Shown: positions 27,971 to 38,575, counted from the stretch's first letter. The stretch is 64,000 nucleotides of DNA from an uncultured Oscillospiraceae bacterium (GCA_950075865.1 CATMVA010000003.1:62001-126000); one strand, 5' to 3'. Made by a program: numbers and translations. Notes: generated by a model from the letters alone, not told the origin.

Positions 27971-30109
27971 ATGTCAACCGTTATCACCCACAAACAGTTC
28001 AACGAAAAGACCTGGTCCATGGACCTGTGCGGGCGGCCCCTCTCCATCACTATGGGCCATGTGGCCGAGCTGGCCACCTCTTCCGCTATGGTCCGCTACG
28101 GTGACACCACCGTGCTGGTGGCCGTCACCTGCTCCCCCCGTCCCCGGGACGGTATCGACTTCTTCCCCCTCTCCGTGGACTTTGAGGAGAAGCTGTACGC
28201 CGTGGGCCGGATCCCCGGCTCCTTCCTGCGCAGGGAGGGTCAGCCCTCCCTGCCCGCCGTGCTGGCCAGCCGGGTCATCGACCGGTCCATCCGGCCCTTG
28301 TTCCCCTATGACTTCCGCAACGACGTGGTGGTCACCTGCACCGTCATGAGCCTGGACCGGGACTGCTCGCCCGAGGTCACCGCCATGATCGGTGTCAGTG
28401 CCTGCCTGGCCGTGTCCAACATCCCCTGGGCCGGCCCCATCGGCTGTCTGGAGATGGGCTATGTGGACGGCAAGATCGTCTACAACCCCACCACCGAGCA
28501 GAAGCATGACTCCATGCTGGACCTGACCGTGGCTGCCTCCAAGGAGAAGGTCATCATGATCGAGGCCGGGGCCAAGGAGCTTCCCGACGACATCATGTAT
28601 GATGCCATCCTCAAGGCCCACGAGGAGATCCAGAAGCAGGTGGCCCTCATCAACCAGATGGTGGCCGAGGTGGGCAAGGAGAAAATGACCTACGACCACG
28701 CCGCCTTCGACCAGGAGCTTTTCGACAAGATCGTCGCCGACTTTATGGATGAGGCCAAGGCCGCCATGGACACCGACGACAAGAACGTCCGGGAAGAGCG
28801 CTGGAACGCCATGATCGAGAAGTGGCACGAGAAGTACCTGGAGGATCACCCCGACATGGACCAGTTCCTGGAGGAGATCACTTACAAGTTCCAGAAGAAG
28901 ATCGTCAAGCAGTGGCTCCTGGAGGGGCACCGGGTGGACGGCCGGAAGAAGAACGAGATCCGGCCCCTCTCCGCCGAGGTGGGCATTCTGCCCCGGGTTC
29001 ACGGTTCCGGCCTCTTCACCCGCGGCCAGACCCAGGTCCTCTCCATCTGCACCCTGAATACCTTGTCCGCCACCCAGAAAATGGACACCATCTGGGAGGA
29101 GGAAGAGGTCCGCTATATGCACCACTACAACTTCCCCTCCTATTCGGTGGGTGAGGCCCGCGCCGCCAAGAGCGTCAACCGCCGGGAGAAGGGCCACGGT
29201 GCCCTGGCCCAACGGGCTCTGGAGCCCGTGATCCCCTCGGTGGAGGAGTTCCCCTACGCCATCCGTGTGGTCAGTGAGGTCCTTTCCTCCAACGGCTCCA
29301 CCTCCCAGGGCTCCATCTGCGGCTCCACTCTGGCCCTCATGGACGCCGGCGTGCCCATCAAGGCCCCCGTGGCCGGCATCTCCTGCGGTCTCATTCAGGA
29401 CGACAACGGCGGCTTCACCACCTTCATCGACATCCAGGGTGTGGAGGACTTCCACGGCGAGATGGACTTCAAGGTGGCCGGCACCAAGGCCGGTATCACC
29501 GCCATCCAGATGGACATCAAGAATGACGGCCTGAGCCACGCCATCATCAAGGAGGCCCTGGACATCACCCGTGATGCCCGGTACGCCATCCTGGACGAGA
29601 TCATGCTCCCCTGTATTTCGGCCCCCCGGGCTGAGCTGAGCAAGTGGGCCCCCAAGATGATCTCCATGAAGATCGACGTGGACAAGATCCGGGAGGTCAT
29701 CGGAAAGGGCGGCAGCGTGATCCAGAAGATCGTGGCCGAGTCGGGCGCCCAAGTGGACATTGAGGAGGACGGCACCATCCACATCGCCTCCCCCGATGCC
29801 GAGAAGTGTGACGCCGCCAAGAAGATGATCGAGACCATCGTCTTTGTCCCCGAGGTGGGCGCTCTCTACTACGGCAAGGTTGTCCGTATCATGGATTTCG
29901 GCGCTTTCGTGGAGCTGGCCCCCGGCAAGGACGGCATGGTCCACATCTCCAAGCTGGCCAACCACCGGGTGGACAAGGTCACCGATGTGGTCAACATCGG
30001 CGACATGATCTGGGTGAAGGTCACCGAGATCGACGAGAAGGGCCGCGTGAACCTCTCCTACAAGGACGCTCTCCGGGAGCTGGAGAACAACCCCGGACTG
30101 AAGAAGTAA
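27971..30109 (+). CDS. pnp: Polyribonucleotide nucleotidyltransferase (PNPase)
   Basis: RNase PH-like domains, KH (IREVIGKGGSVIQKIVAESGA) and S1 (GALYYGKVVRIMDFGAFVELAPGKDGMVHIS). Start trimmed to ATG at 27971. Confidence 0.96.
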   Translation: MSTVITHKQFNEKTWSMDLCGRPLSITMGHVAELATSSAMVRYGDTTVLVAVTCSPRPRDGIDFFPLSVDFEEKLYAVGRIPGSFLRREGQPSLPAVLASRVIDRSIRPLFPYDFRNDVVVTCTVMSLDRDCSPEVTAMIGVSACLAVSNIPWAGPIGCLEMGYVDGKIVYNPTTEQKHDSMLDLTVAASKEKVIMIEAGAKELPDDIMYDAILKAHEEIQKQVALINQMVAEVGKEKMTYDHAAFDQELFDKIVADFMDEAKAAMDTDDKNVREERWNAMIEKWHEKYLEDHPDMDQFLEEITYKFQKKIVKQWLLEGHRVDGRKKNEIRPLSAEVGILPRVHGSGLFTRGQTQVLSICTLNTLSATQKMDTIWEEEEVRYMHHYNFPSYSVGEARAAKSVNRREKGHGALAQRALEPVIPSVEEFPYAIRVVSEVLSSNGSTSQGSICGSTLALMDAGVPIKAPVAGISCGLIQDDNGGFTTFIDIQGVEDFHGEMDFKVAGTKAGITAIQMDIKNDGLSHAIIKEALDITRDARYAILDEIMLPCISAPRAELSKWAPKMISMKIDVDKIREVIGKGGSVIQKIVAESGAQVDIEEDGTIHIASPDAEKCDAAKKMIETIVFVPEVGALYYGKVVRIMDFGAFVELAPGKDGMVHISKLANHRVDKVTDVVNIGDMIWVKVTEIDEKGRVNLSYKDALRELENNPGLKK

Positions 30110-30120
30110 AAACAAATCAA

Positions 30121-30155
30121 GGGGCGGGGGATACTTCCCCCGCCCTCACTTTTCC
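30121..30155 (+). terminator. Intrinsic terminator
   Basis: GGGCGGGGGA-TACT-TCCCCCGCCCTCACTTTT. Confidence 0.75.
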
Positions 30156-30173
30156 CAACAAGGAGCGATCCCC

Positions 30174-31538
30174 ATGTCCCAAACGCCCAAGCCCACCTCC
30201 CGAGTCAGCGACATGACCCGGGGGGAGCCTATCAAGCTGATTTTAGCCTTCGCCATCCCCCTGTTCATCGGAAACATCTTCCAGCAGGTCTACAGCATGG
30301 TGGACACCATGGTGGCGGGCTACTTTCTGGGGGACAGTGCCATCGCCGCCATTGGCGCCACCTCCTCCCTTTACTCCCTGCTGCTGAATCTGGCCATCGG
30401 CATGAACAACGGCTACGCCATCGTGGTGACCCAGTGCTTCGGCGCCCATGATGAGAAAAAACTGCGGCAGTCCGTGGCAGGCATGATCCTGCTCAACGCC
30501 GCCGTCACCCTGACCGTGACCGCGCTCTCCCTGACCTTTCTGGAGCAGCTCATGCACTTTATGAACACCCCGGAGGGCATTTTCAGAGACGCCTACCGCT
30601 ATATCTGGATCATCTGCGCCGGTATGCTGGCCACCATCGCCTACAACATGTTTGCCGGATTCATGCGGGCTATGGGCAATAGCCAGACCCCCCTCTATTT
30701 TCTCATCTTCTCCAGCGTCCTGAACATCGCCCTGGACCTTCTCATGGTGGTGGTCTTCCAAATGGGGGTAGCGGGGGCCGCCCTGGCCACTGTGGTGTCT
30801 CAAGCCGTCTCGGCCATTTTGAGCGGCATTTATGTGCTGCGTCATTACCGGAACGTCTGCCCCACCCGAGAGGATCTCCGGATACCCAAGGTCATGCTGG
30901 GCGACCTGCTCACCTCGGGCATCGCCATGGGGCTGATGCTCTGCGTGGTGGATCTGGGCTCGGTGATCTACCAGCGGGCCAACAACGACCTGGGGGAGAC
31001 CATCATCACGGCCCACACCGCGGTCCGCAAACTCTTCGGTCTGACCTGTCAGCCTCTGGGAGGCATCGCCACCTCAGTGTCCACCTTCGTGGGGCAGAAC
31101 TGGGGTGCCCGGCAGCCCGACCGCATCCGCTATGCGCTGAAACGGGCCATTTGGATGGAGCTGGCCTGGTGCGCCTTTATCGCCGTGGTGGTCTTCGCCT
31201 TTGGCGGCACCCTGGTCCGGTTCACCACCGGCACCTCCGACCGGTCGGTTATCTCCAACGCGGTCATGGGCCTTCGATGGAACGTAAGCTTCTACCCGGC
31301 CTTGGGGATCCTGCTCTGCCTGCGGACCAGCATGCAGGCCATGGGGCAGAAGGCCGCCCCCATCATCTCCAGCGTGGTGGAGCTGACCTTCAAGCTGGCC
31401 TCCGCCCGGTGGATCATCCCCGCTCTGGGCTACTTTGGCACCTGCATCACCGAGCCCATCGCCTGGGTGTCCATGATGCTCTGGCTGGCCGGGGCCTACT
31501 TCTTCTGTCAAAAGAAGCTGCGGTCCGCGGCCGAATAA
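30174..31538 (+). CDS. MATE family efflux transporter
   Basis: MTRGEPIKLILAFAIPLFIGNIFQQVYSMVDTMVAGYFLGDSAIAAIGATSS... Confidence 0.93.
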   Translation: MSQTPKPTSRVSDMTRGEPIKLILAFAIPLFIGNIFQQVYSMVDTMVAGYFLGDSAIAAIGATSSLYSLLLNLAIGMNNGYAIVVTQCFGAHDEKKLRQSVAGMILLNAAVTLTVTALSLTFLEQLMHFMNTPEGIFRDAYRYIWIICAGMLATIAYNMFAGFMRAMGNSQTPLYFLIFSSVLNIALDLLMVVVFQMGVAGAALATVVSQAVSAILSGIYVLRHYRNVCPTREDLRIPKVMLGDLLTSGIAMGLMLCVVDLGSVIYQRANNDLGETIITAHTAVRKLFGLTCQPLGGIATSVSTFVGQNWGARQPDRIRYALKRAIWMELAWCAFIAVVVFAFGGTLVRFTTGTSDRSVISNAVMGLRWNVSFYPALGILLCLRTSMQAMGQKAAPIISSVVELTFKLASARWIIPALGYFGTCITEPIAWVSMMLWLAGAYFFCQKKLRSAAE

Positions 31539-31548
31539 ATCTCCGCAA

Positions 31549-31584
31549 AAAGGCCGTCCCTCTGTCGAGGGACGGCCTTTCAGT
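31549..31584. terminator. Bidirectional terminator
   Basis: AAAAAGGCCGTCCCTC-TGTC-GAGGGACGGCCTTT. Confidence 0.8.
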
Positions 31585-31595
31585 TTACTCTGGGT

Positions 31596-33986
31596 TTACT
31601 GCTTGATGACCAGGGTGGCCACAAAGGTAGTCCCCTTGAAGCTGCCGTAGACCTCCACCCGGTCCTCCACCTTCAGGCTGTTCAGGGTCAGGGAACTTCC
31701 ATTGCGGTCGATGATCTTGGCGTTGCCGGTCCGCAGATCCACTGTCACCGGGTCGGTGCGGTCGTCGGGCAGGATGGTCACCGACCGGGTGTTGCCCTGG
31801 TTGGTGGTGATGAGCACCGTGCCGGACAGCCGGTCGGCCTGGGCGGCCGTGGCCGTAATGTCGATGGAGAGGGCCTCGTCCCCGCTGGTGACCAGGGCCA
31901 CCGTATCCCCCTGGTTGATGTCCCGGAAGGTGGCGGCGGCGCCGTTCTTGGTCACCGACACCCCGTTGCCCACCGCAAAGGTCTGGGTGCTACCGTCGCT
32001 CAGGGTGAGGACGATGGCGCTGCCCGACGTATTGGTGCTGAAGCCCGCCACCTTGCCGGTCAGGTCGGGCTGACGGGGGGTGGCCGCGATCTGGTCCACC
32101 TTGTTATACCGCAGGGTGACCACCAGGCTGTCCCCGGTACGAAGCTCAAACAGGGTGCTCTTCTTGCCTGCCCGGGTGATGGAGGGCAGCTGGTTCAGGT
32201 CCAGTTCATAGCTGGCCGAGCCGCCGTCCGGCCGGGTAACGGTCAGCACGGTGGTAGCCCCGTAGTTGAGAGAGGCCAGAGTCCCCTCCACCGTGATGTT
32301 GGCGGGGTAGGCGTCGATCTCCACCACCACACCGCTGGAGAGCCTGGCAGTGACGAACCAGTCGTTTTCGATCTGGGTGCGGCTCTCCCCATTGTAGGTG
32401 ATGATTGCATTACTGTCCACCGCGGCCGAGACCTCCCGGCCACCGTCCAACGCGTCGGCAATGACCACGGTCTTGGCGCCGCTGAGGGTGCCCTGCCGGA
32501 CCACACGGCCCTGGCGGTAGACCGTCAGGGTGTCCACCTCCACCGCCGTCACTTGCTCGTTCTCATTCACCCGGAGGGTAGCGCTGTAGCGGACCTGGGT
32601 GGCGGCCAGAGCCCCGGAAAAGCCATTGACAGTCACCGCCGCCGTGGTGGGAATGCCGTAGGTGGTAGTCACTCCATTGGGGGTGGCCAGGGTCATGGTG
32701 GCCGAGCCGTCGGCGGCCAAAGTCAGGCTGCTGATCAGGCCCTGGACCTGGGTGGTGCCTCCCCACAGGACAACACCGGCCAGATGCCCAGTCTCGTCCA
32801 CATAGCAGGTAGCGTTGGTGTAGCCGGCCTCCGGGTCAATGACCTCCCGGCCGCCCACCTGGCTGTTGGCCTGGATCTCGGTGAACCGGTCCATGGTGTA
32901 GGTGTGGGAAGCGCCGCTCTCCAGCAGGGTGATGTTCCGCCCCTCCAGGGCGGCCACCAGCCCCTGATGGGCGGTGAGGACGCCACTGAGCCGGGCCTCC
33001 TGGGCCTCTCCCTTCTCATTCAAATTCAGCCGGACATACTTCCCGTTGCGCAGGAAGGAGACGTCGGCCAGCATGTTATCCTCGTAGACCTTTCCCTCCA
33101 CCGGGACCCGGCAGGTCCTGGTACCTGAGATCTCGCTCTCCAGGGTCAGGCTCACGCCCCCATCCAGCTCGGTGGTCACATTGGTGATCCGTCCGGCCAC
33201 CCATTTATAGTCGGTGTATTCGCTCAGCTCAGGCTGGATCCCCAAATCCTCCATGACCTGAAGGGCCTGGCTCATCAGAACGGTCATCTGTCCCCGCTTG
33301 ATGGCCCCCTTGGGGTCAGCGATCCGGACCCCCTCGCTGTTATCCAGACCGCTGAACACCTTGTAGTAGGTCAGAATATACACATAGGGCCGCAGGGCCG
33401 GGGTGATCTGGTCAGCGTCGGCGTAGCGGCTGCGGAGATAACTCAGGCACTGCTCGTCAGAGACGATTCGGGCCAGGGGCTCCAGCTGCATGGCACGGAC
33501 CAGGTACATACACACATTTTCCCGGGAAATATTCCACAGCAGATAGGGCTGGGGCCCGCCCGAATAATTGAGGGTGGAGGGAGCGATCTGCCCCAGGGCT
33601 TCCAGCTCGTCCAGAGAGAGGATCCCGGACTCCACCGCCACAGCCAGCTCCCGGATAGCTCCGGCGCCCCAGGCGGCCACGCTGGAGGGCAGAACGGCGG
33701 TGACCTCAGCCCCCCGGTCGGCGTAGATGGCATTGCGGGTCTCCTCGGCAATGCCAGTGACCCGGGCACAGAACAGAAGGCTCTCGGTGGCGCTCATGTT
33801 CCGCTCGGGATAGAAGTTGCCGTCGGTGGAGCCGGCGGCATAACCCCGGGCCTTCATATCCTCAATATAATCCTTCGCCCAATGGTTCTCAATATCGGGG
33901 AAGGCGGCGGCATGGGCCGGGATCACGGCCAGGGAAAGGGTGAGGGACAGAGTCAGGGCCAGCGCGCCAAACCGTTTCAGTTTCAT
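31596..33986 (-). CDS. S-layer homology domain-containing secreted protein
   Basis: Signal peptide MKLKRFGALALTLSLTLSLAVIPAHAAA; SLH-like FPDIENHWAKDYIEDMKARGYAAGSTDGNFYPERNMS; GGAGG before ATG at 33986. Confidence 0.82.
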   Translation of the reverse strand: MKLKRFGALALTLSLTLSLAVIPAHAAAFPDIENHWAKDYIEDMKARGYAAGSTDGNFYPERNMSATESLLFCARVTGIAEETRNAIYADRGAEVTAVLPSSVAAWGAGAIRELAVAVESGILSLDELEALGQIAPSTLNYSGGPQPYLLWNISRENVCMYLVRAMQLEPLARIVSDEQCLSYLRSRYADADQITPALRPYVYILTYYKVFSGLDNSEGVRIADPKGAIKRGQMTVLMSQALQVMEDLGIQPELSEYTDYKWVAGRITNVTTELDGGVSLTLESEISGTRTCRVPVEGKVYEDNMLADVSFLRNGKYVRLNLNEKGEAQEARLSGVLTAHQGLVAALEGRNITLLESGASHTYTMDRFTEIQANSQVGGREVIDPEAGYTNATCYVDETGHLAGVVLWGGTTQVQGLISSLTLAADGSATMTLATPNGVTTTYGIPTTAAVTVNGFSGALAATQVRYSATLRVNENEQVTAVEVDTLTVYRQGRVVRQGTLSGAKTVVIADALDGGREVSAAVDSNAIITYNGESRTQIENDWFVTARLSSGVVVEIDAYPANITVEGTLASLNYGATTVLTVTRPDGGSASYELDLNQLPSITRAGKKSTLFELRTGDSLVVTLRYNKVDQIAATPRQPDLTGKVAGFSTNTSGSAIVLTLSDGSTQTFAVGNGVSVTKNGAAATFRDINQGDTVALVTSGDEALSIDITATAAQADRLSGTVLITTNQGNTRSVTILPDDRTDPVTVDLRTGNAKIIDRNGSSLTLNSLKVEDRVEVYGSFKGTTFVATLVIKQ

Positions 33987-34131
33987 TCTGTGTTCCTCCA
34001 TAAATTCGAGACGTGGGGAAAATATTCTGTAAACCACATTATACGCCATCCGGGCCGGAAAATCAACTGTTTTATGGGCCGGAAGCAAATCAGGGATCGG
34101 CCCAAAGGCCGACCCCTGATCTTCTGTCCAA

Positions 34132-36909
34132 TCACCATTCGATGGCGACTACCCGGGCGCACCGATCGCACAGCTCGGCGTGGTGTCCTTCCGTGCCGAT
34201 GTGCTCGTCGTGTTTCCAGCAACGGGGACACTTCTCCCCAACAGCGGGGGTAACATCCACTTTCACCTCGTTCATATCGCTCTTTTGCAGCTCCGCCTGA
34301 GAGACAATAAACAGGTCGGCCAGCGTCCCTGCGTCCAGCCCATCAAAAGCAGTCTCAAAAGCCGGGACGGTGAGCACAATTTTCGCCTCCAGGCTTTTTC
34401 CGATCTTCTTCTCGCTCCGGGCAGTTTCCAAGGCGTTATTGACTACGTCGCGGAGCTTGACGATCGTGTTCCAGCGGGCTTCCTCCTCCTGACTGAGGGC
34501 GAAGGCCGGGTCGAAATCGGGCATGTCGTTGAATAGTACGCTCTCGGCATTGTCCTCCTTGCCATGGGGCATGGCCGCCCAGATCTCGTCGCTGGTGAAG
34601 GCCAGCACCGGGGCAATGAGCCTTGTCATGCCGTCCAGGATGAGGAACAGGGCGGACTGTGCGGAGGCGCGGCTGGCGGCGTCGCCACAGTACAGCCGGT
34701 CCTTGATGATGTCCAGATAGAAGTTGGACATCTCAACCACGCAGAAGTTGTAGATGGCCCGGTAGGCAATGTGGAAATCATAGCTGTTGTAGGCCGCCCG
34801 GCAGGTCTGGGCCAGCTTGCCCAGCTGGGCCACCGCCCACCGGTCCAGATCGCTCATGTCAACGGGAGCCATCCGGGTGTTGGGATCAAAGCCGTCCAGA
34901 TTGCCCAGCATGTACCGGGCGGTGTTCCGGATCTTCAGGTAGGCCTGACTCAGCTGCTTCAGGATCTCGGGGGAGATGCGCATGTCCTGGGTGTACTCGG
35001 CAGAGGCCACCCACAGCCGGAAGATATCGGCGCCGTACTCCTTCAGCACGTCATCAGGGGAGATTGCGTTGCCCAGGGACTTGTGCATCACCTTGCCCTC
35101 GCCGTCCACGGTCCAGCCGTGGGTGACGATCTGCTTATAGGGGGCCACCCCATTGATGGCGATGGAGGTCAGCATGGAGGACTGGAACCAGCCCCGGTAC
35201 TGGTCGCCCCCTTCCAGATAGAGGTCGGCGGGGTAGCCCAGATTCTCCCGCTCGTCGGCCACAGCCGCCCAGGTGGAGCCCGAGTCGAACCACACGTCCA
35301 TGATGTCGGTCTCTTTGGTGAAGTGGCGCTTGCCGCACTTGGGGCAGACAAAACCCTGAGGCAGCAGGTCCTTGGCCTCGGCGTCGAACCAGATGTTGGA
35401 GCCGTGCTCCCGGAAGAGCTTTGCCACATTGGCGATGGTCTCGGGGGTCACAATGTCGGCCCCGCAGTCATCGCAGTAGAAGATAGGGATGGGCACGCCC
35501 CACACCCGCTGGCGGGAAATGCACCAGTCGTTGCGCTCCGAGATCATGGAGATCATCCGGTCCTTGCCCCAGGCGGGGTGCCAGGTGATTCCCTCGCAGG
35601 AGTCCACGGCGGCCTTCTTGATGGCGTCTACAGAACAGAACCACTGCTCGGTGGCCCGGTAGATGATGGGGTGCTTGCACCGCCAGCAGTGGGGGTAGGA
35701 GTGGGTGATGTTCTCCTTACACAGCAAGAAACCCTCGGCCTCCAGATCGTGGACCACCATGTCGTTGCCCTTGGCATAGTACTGGCCGTTGTAGCGCTCG
35801 TCGGTCATGATGCCCTTGGCGTTCACCGGCACGGGTACCCCGATGTTGGTCAGTCCCGCCTTGTCGTACTGCCGGCAGATGTTGAAGTCGTCGGCGCCGA
35901 AGCCGGGGGCAGTGTGAACGCAGCCCGAGCCGGCCTCCAGGGTCACATGCTGGCCGCAGAGAAGTACGCTCTCCCGGTCAAAGAGGGGGTGCTTGGCCGT
36001 CATTAGCTCAAACTCGCTGCCCTTAAGGGTGCAGAGCACCTCACAGGCGGCATAGTCCAGCCCGGCAGCCTTGCACACCTTCTCGGCCAGCTCCTTGGCC
36101 ATAATATAGACCTCCCCATTGGGGGCCTTCAGCAGCACATAATCAAACTCGGCGTTGACGCAGATAGCGAAGTTGCCCGGAATGGTCCAGGGTGTGGTGG
36201 TCCAGATGACGAAGTACAGCTTGGAAAGGTCGCAGTACCGCCCCAGCTCGCCCTTGTCGTCCTTCACAGGGAACTTCACAAAGATGGTGGTACAGGGGTC
36301 GTCCTGGTACTCGATTTCGGCCTCGGCCAAGGCGGTCTGGTCATGGGGACACCAGTAGACCGGCTTCATACCCTTGTAAATCAGGCCCTTCTCGGCCATC
36401 TTGCCGAAAACCTCGATCTGCTTGGCCTCAAATTCGGGCTTTAAGGTAATGTAGGGGTTTTCCCACTCGCCCAGCACCCCCAGCCGCTTAAACTGCTCGG
36501 TCATCCGGGCGATGTAGCCCTCGGCGTACTCCTGGCACTTGGTCCGGAAGTCAGCGGTGGACATTTCCTCCCGCTTCACGCTCTTGTCTTTCAGAACGGC
36601 GGTCTCGATGGGCAGGCCGTGGGTGTCCCAGCCGGGGACATAAGGGGCCTGGAAGCCCATCATGTTTTTGCTCTTGACGATGATGTCCTTCAGGGTCTTG
36701 TTCATGGCGGTGCCAATATGGATGTTTCCGTTGGCGTAGGGCGGGCCGTCGTGAAGAATGAAGCGGGGCTTGCCCTCGTTCTGCTTCACCATCTTACGGT
36801 AAAGATCCCTTTTCTCCATCCCCTCCAGCATCTCAGGCTCCCGCTTGGGCAGCCCCGCCCGCATGGGAAAGTCGGTCTGGGGCAGGTGTACGGTGGCGTT
36901 GTAGTCCAT
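34132..36909 (-). CDS. ileS: Isoleucyl-tRNA synthetase
   Basis: HDGPPYANGNIHIGTAMNKTLKDII (HIGH), KMHKSLGNAISPDDVL (KMSKS-type), C-terminal zinc cluster CPRCWKH..CDRC. Confidence 0.97.
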   Translation of the reverse strand: MDYNATVHLPQTDFPMRAGLPKREPEMLEGMEKRDLYRKMVKQNEGKPRFILHDGPPYANGNIHIGTAMNKTLKDIIVKSKNMMGFQAPYVPGWDTHGLPIETAVLKDKSVKREEMSTADFRTKCQEYAEGYIARMTEQFKRLGVLGEWENPYITLKPEFEAKQIEVFGKMAEKGLIYKGMKPVYWCPHDQTALAEAEIEYQDDPCTTIFVKFPVKDDKGELGRYCDLSKLYFVIWTTTPWTIPGNFAICVNAEFDYVLLKAPNGEVYIMAKELAEKVCKAAGLDYAACEVLCTLKGSEFELMTAKHPLFDRESVLLCGQHVTLEAGSGCVHTAPGFGADDFNICRQYDKAGLTNIGVPVPVNAKGIMTDERYNGQYYAKGNDMVVHDLEAEGFLLCKENITHSYPHCWRCKHPIIYRATEQWFCSVDAIKKAAVDSCEGITWHPAWGKDRMISMISERNDWCISRQRVWGVPIPIFYCDDCGADIVTPETIANVAKLFREHGSNIWFDAEAKDLLPQGFVCPKCGKRHFTKETDIMDVWFDSGSTWAAVADERENLGYPADLYLEGGDQYRGWFQSSMLTSIAINGVAPYKQIVTHGWTVDGEGKVMHKSLGNAISPDDVLKEYGADIFRLWVASAEYTQDMRISPEILKQLSQAYLKIRNTARYMLGNLDGFDPNTRMAPVDMSDLDRWAVAQLGKLAQTCRAAYNSYDFHIAYRAIYNFCVVEMSNFYLDIIKDRLYCGDAASRASAQSALFLILDGMTRLIAPVLAFTSDEIWAAMPHGKEDNAESVLFNDMPDFDPAFALSQEEEARWNTIVKLRDVVNNALETARSEKKIGKSLEAKIVLTVPAFETAFDGLDAGTLADLFIVSQAELQKSDMNEVKVDVTPAVGEKCPRCWKHDEHIGTEGHHAELCDRCARVVAIEW

Positions 36910-36944
36910 AGTAATGTCTCCTTTATGCGAAATTTGTTTTTGTT

Positions 36945-37229
36945 TCAGCTCTCCCTGTCAAAAATGATCTTACTCTCCAAAAGGGGGCCATAGGTCTCTT
37001 TCCAGCGAAAGTGGAGCTCCGAACGGTCGTAGGTCTCCAGTGCCGCTGCCGTCAACTCCATCTCGATCATCAGGTGGGATCGGTTTGCCCGGCAGCTGTT
37101 GGAGGGGTAGGTCCACACCCCCGTGATCCCTTCTATGTCCAATGTCCTTTGAAAAAGGGCCCGAATGGGCTCTACCAGGACGCCCCAGTCTACTTCCGGC
37201 TTAAATTTGACGATAATATAGTGCCGCAT
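36945..37229 (-). CDS. Small Dabb-like (stress-response A/B barrel) protein
   Basis: MRHYIIVKFKPEVDWGVLVEPIRALFQRTLDIEGITGVWTYPSNSCRANRSHLMIEMELT... Confidence 0.55.
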   Translation of the reverse strand: MRHYIIVKFKPEVDWGVLVEPIRALFQRTLDIEGITGVWTYPSNSCRANRSHLMIEMELTAAALETYDRSELHFRWKETYGPLLESKIIFDRES

Positions 37230-37253
37230 AGCCCCTCCTTTTTAAAAACGTCT

Positions 37254-37430
37254 TTATTCCTCTCTGTTTGCCTGAGAAGGCTTTTCGGGCCGATGGGCGC
37301 AGAGCTCGCAGGCCGGGTCGGCGCAGGTGCTCTCCCACCACACATCGCATCGGGGACAGAAGAGAGCGTCATGCCGGGCAGAGTAGGCGGTTTCCCCGCC
37401 GCAGTGGGGGCAAAGGTTTTTCTCCTTCAT
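37254..37430 (-). CDS. 58-aa zinc-ribbon protein (below ORF-track length cut-off)
   Basis: Reverse-strand reading MKEKNLCPHCGGETAYSARHDALFCPRCDVWWESTCADPACELCAHRPEKPSQANREE*; three CxxC pairs. Confidence 0.65.
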   Translation of the reverse strand: MKEKNLCPHCGGETAYSARHDALFCPRCDVWWESTCADPACELCAHRPEKPSQANREE

Positions 37431-37439
37431 AAACGCCTC

Positions 37440-38114
37440 CTATCCCTCGGTATACCGGGCTGTCTCCTCGTCACTTTCAAAGAAGTCCAGCAGGTCCTGC
37501 TTGTTGATGGGCCAGTTTTCCTCATCTCCGCAATCCTCTGTAAAAAAGCGTTCCACTTCCTCATAGGTCAAGGACATGACGCTGGACCGATAGCCCACAT
37601 ACTCCGCCCGGATCTCCTGGGGAAGGGTATAGGGCCGCTTGGTCAGCACCATGTCCCCGTTCACCAGATAAATGAGGGTCACTCTTACCATACCCCCGCT
37701 CTCTTCCCCGGTCAACCCAAAATAGGGGTCGAATTCGCCGTCCAGCACCTTCCGCACTGTCCCGGTCCAGTCCTCCCGCTCCGGCCCGGTGCGGGCAAGG
37801 TCCTCGCAGATGCCCAAAATCGTGCCGTCGGAATTATCCCGGGCCCAAAGCTCCAGAAACAGGACCATGGCCCAGTAGGCCTCCTCCTCGGTCAGGTCCC
37901 CCCAACCGCCGCCGCGGGTGATCCGGGCCGCCGCCTCATGCCAGAGCTCCATCATGGCCGGGTCGGTGGAGCTTCCATCCTCCTGGGGCATCATCCCGCC
38001 CAGAAAGGTGTCCAGCTCGGAGAGCAGCGCCTGATCCTCCCCGGTCACCCCGTCCCAGATCCCGTCCAAAAACCCGTAGGCCGCCCGGTAGCTTTCCTTC
38101 CAGGTCAAGGTCAT
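37440..38114 (-). CDS. Hypothetical protein
   Basis: ORF with start MTLTWKESYRAAYGFLDGIWDG; overlaps upstream gene stop by ATGA. Confidence 0.65.
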   Translation of the reverse strand: MTLTWKESYRAAYGFLDGIWDGVTGEDQALLSELDTFLGGMMPQEDGSSTDPAMMELWHEAAARITRGGGWGDLTEEEAYWAMVLFLELWARDNSDGTILGICEDLARTGPEREDWTGTVRKVLDGEFDPYFGLTGEESGGMVRVTLIYLVNGDMVLTKRPYTLPQEIRAEYVGYRSSVMSLTYEEVERFFTEDCGDEENWPINKQDLLDFFESDEETARYTEG

Positions 38115-38575
38115 GGCTGATCGCGCCCCCTGTCTTTTCCCATATCGCATATTTGCCGAAGCTGCTGCAAAAAGGGCTTTAAGGCCGCTTGGTCCGCCTG
38201 AAATTCAAAGGACAAGGTCTGTGCCCAGGCCTCCCCATAAAGGACACCGGAAACCGTGATCCGGCCGGTTTTGTTCATCACCAGCCTGAACCAGCAACCA
38301 TATTCGGCGTCCCGGAGCCCTACCTCCCGGCATTGAAATTCATAGAGCGCTCCAAGCTCCTCCGTGAAACGGCAGAGGTCCTTCCAACCGCAGCCCCAAT
38401 ATCCTGTTCCGGAAAATCCGTCAGAGCTTACTTTCATAAGCCAGCCCGAATCGTAGCACCCCCGGCCCCAATAGGGGTCGTTAAAGTCGCTTTGAATATC
38501 CTGAAAGGCCAGAAAATTTTCGCCGTAACGCAGCTCGCAGGAGCCGCAATGCCGCAAGCCCGTTTCTCTTTCCAT
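38111..38575 (-). CDS. Hypothetical protein, WapI-like immunity-type fold suspected
   Basis: MERETGLRHCGSCELRYGENFLAFQDIQSDFNDPYWGRGCYDSGWLMKV...; GGGAGG RBS; directly follows T-box terminator. Confidence 0.5.
   Translation of the reverse strand: MERETGLRHCGSCELRYGENFLAFQDIQSDFNDPYWGRGCYDSGWLMKVSSDGFSGTGYWGCGWKDLCRFTEELGALYEFQCREVGLRDAEYGCWFRLVMNKTGRITVSGVLYGEAWAQTLSFEFQADQAALKPFLQQLRQICDMGKDRGRDQP

Noticed and set aside
27974-30115. 713-aa minus-strand ORF
   Set aside because: Antisense shadow of pnp; His/Gly/Leu-rich with no domain.
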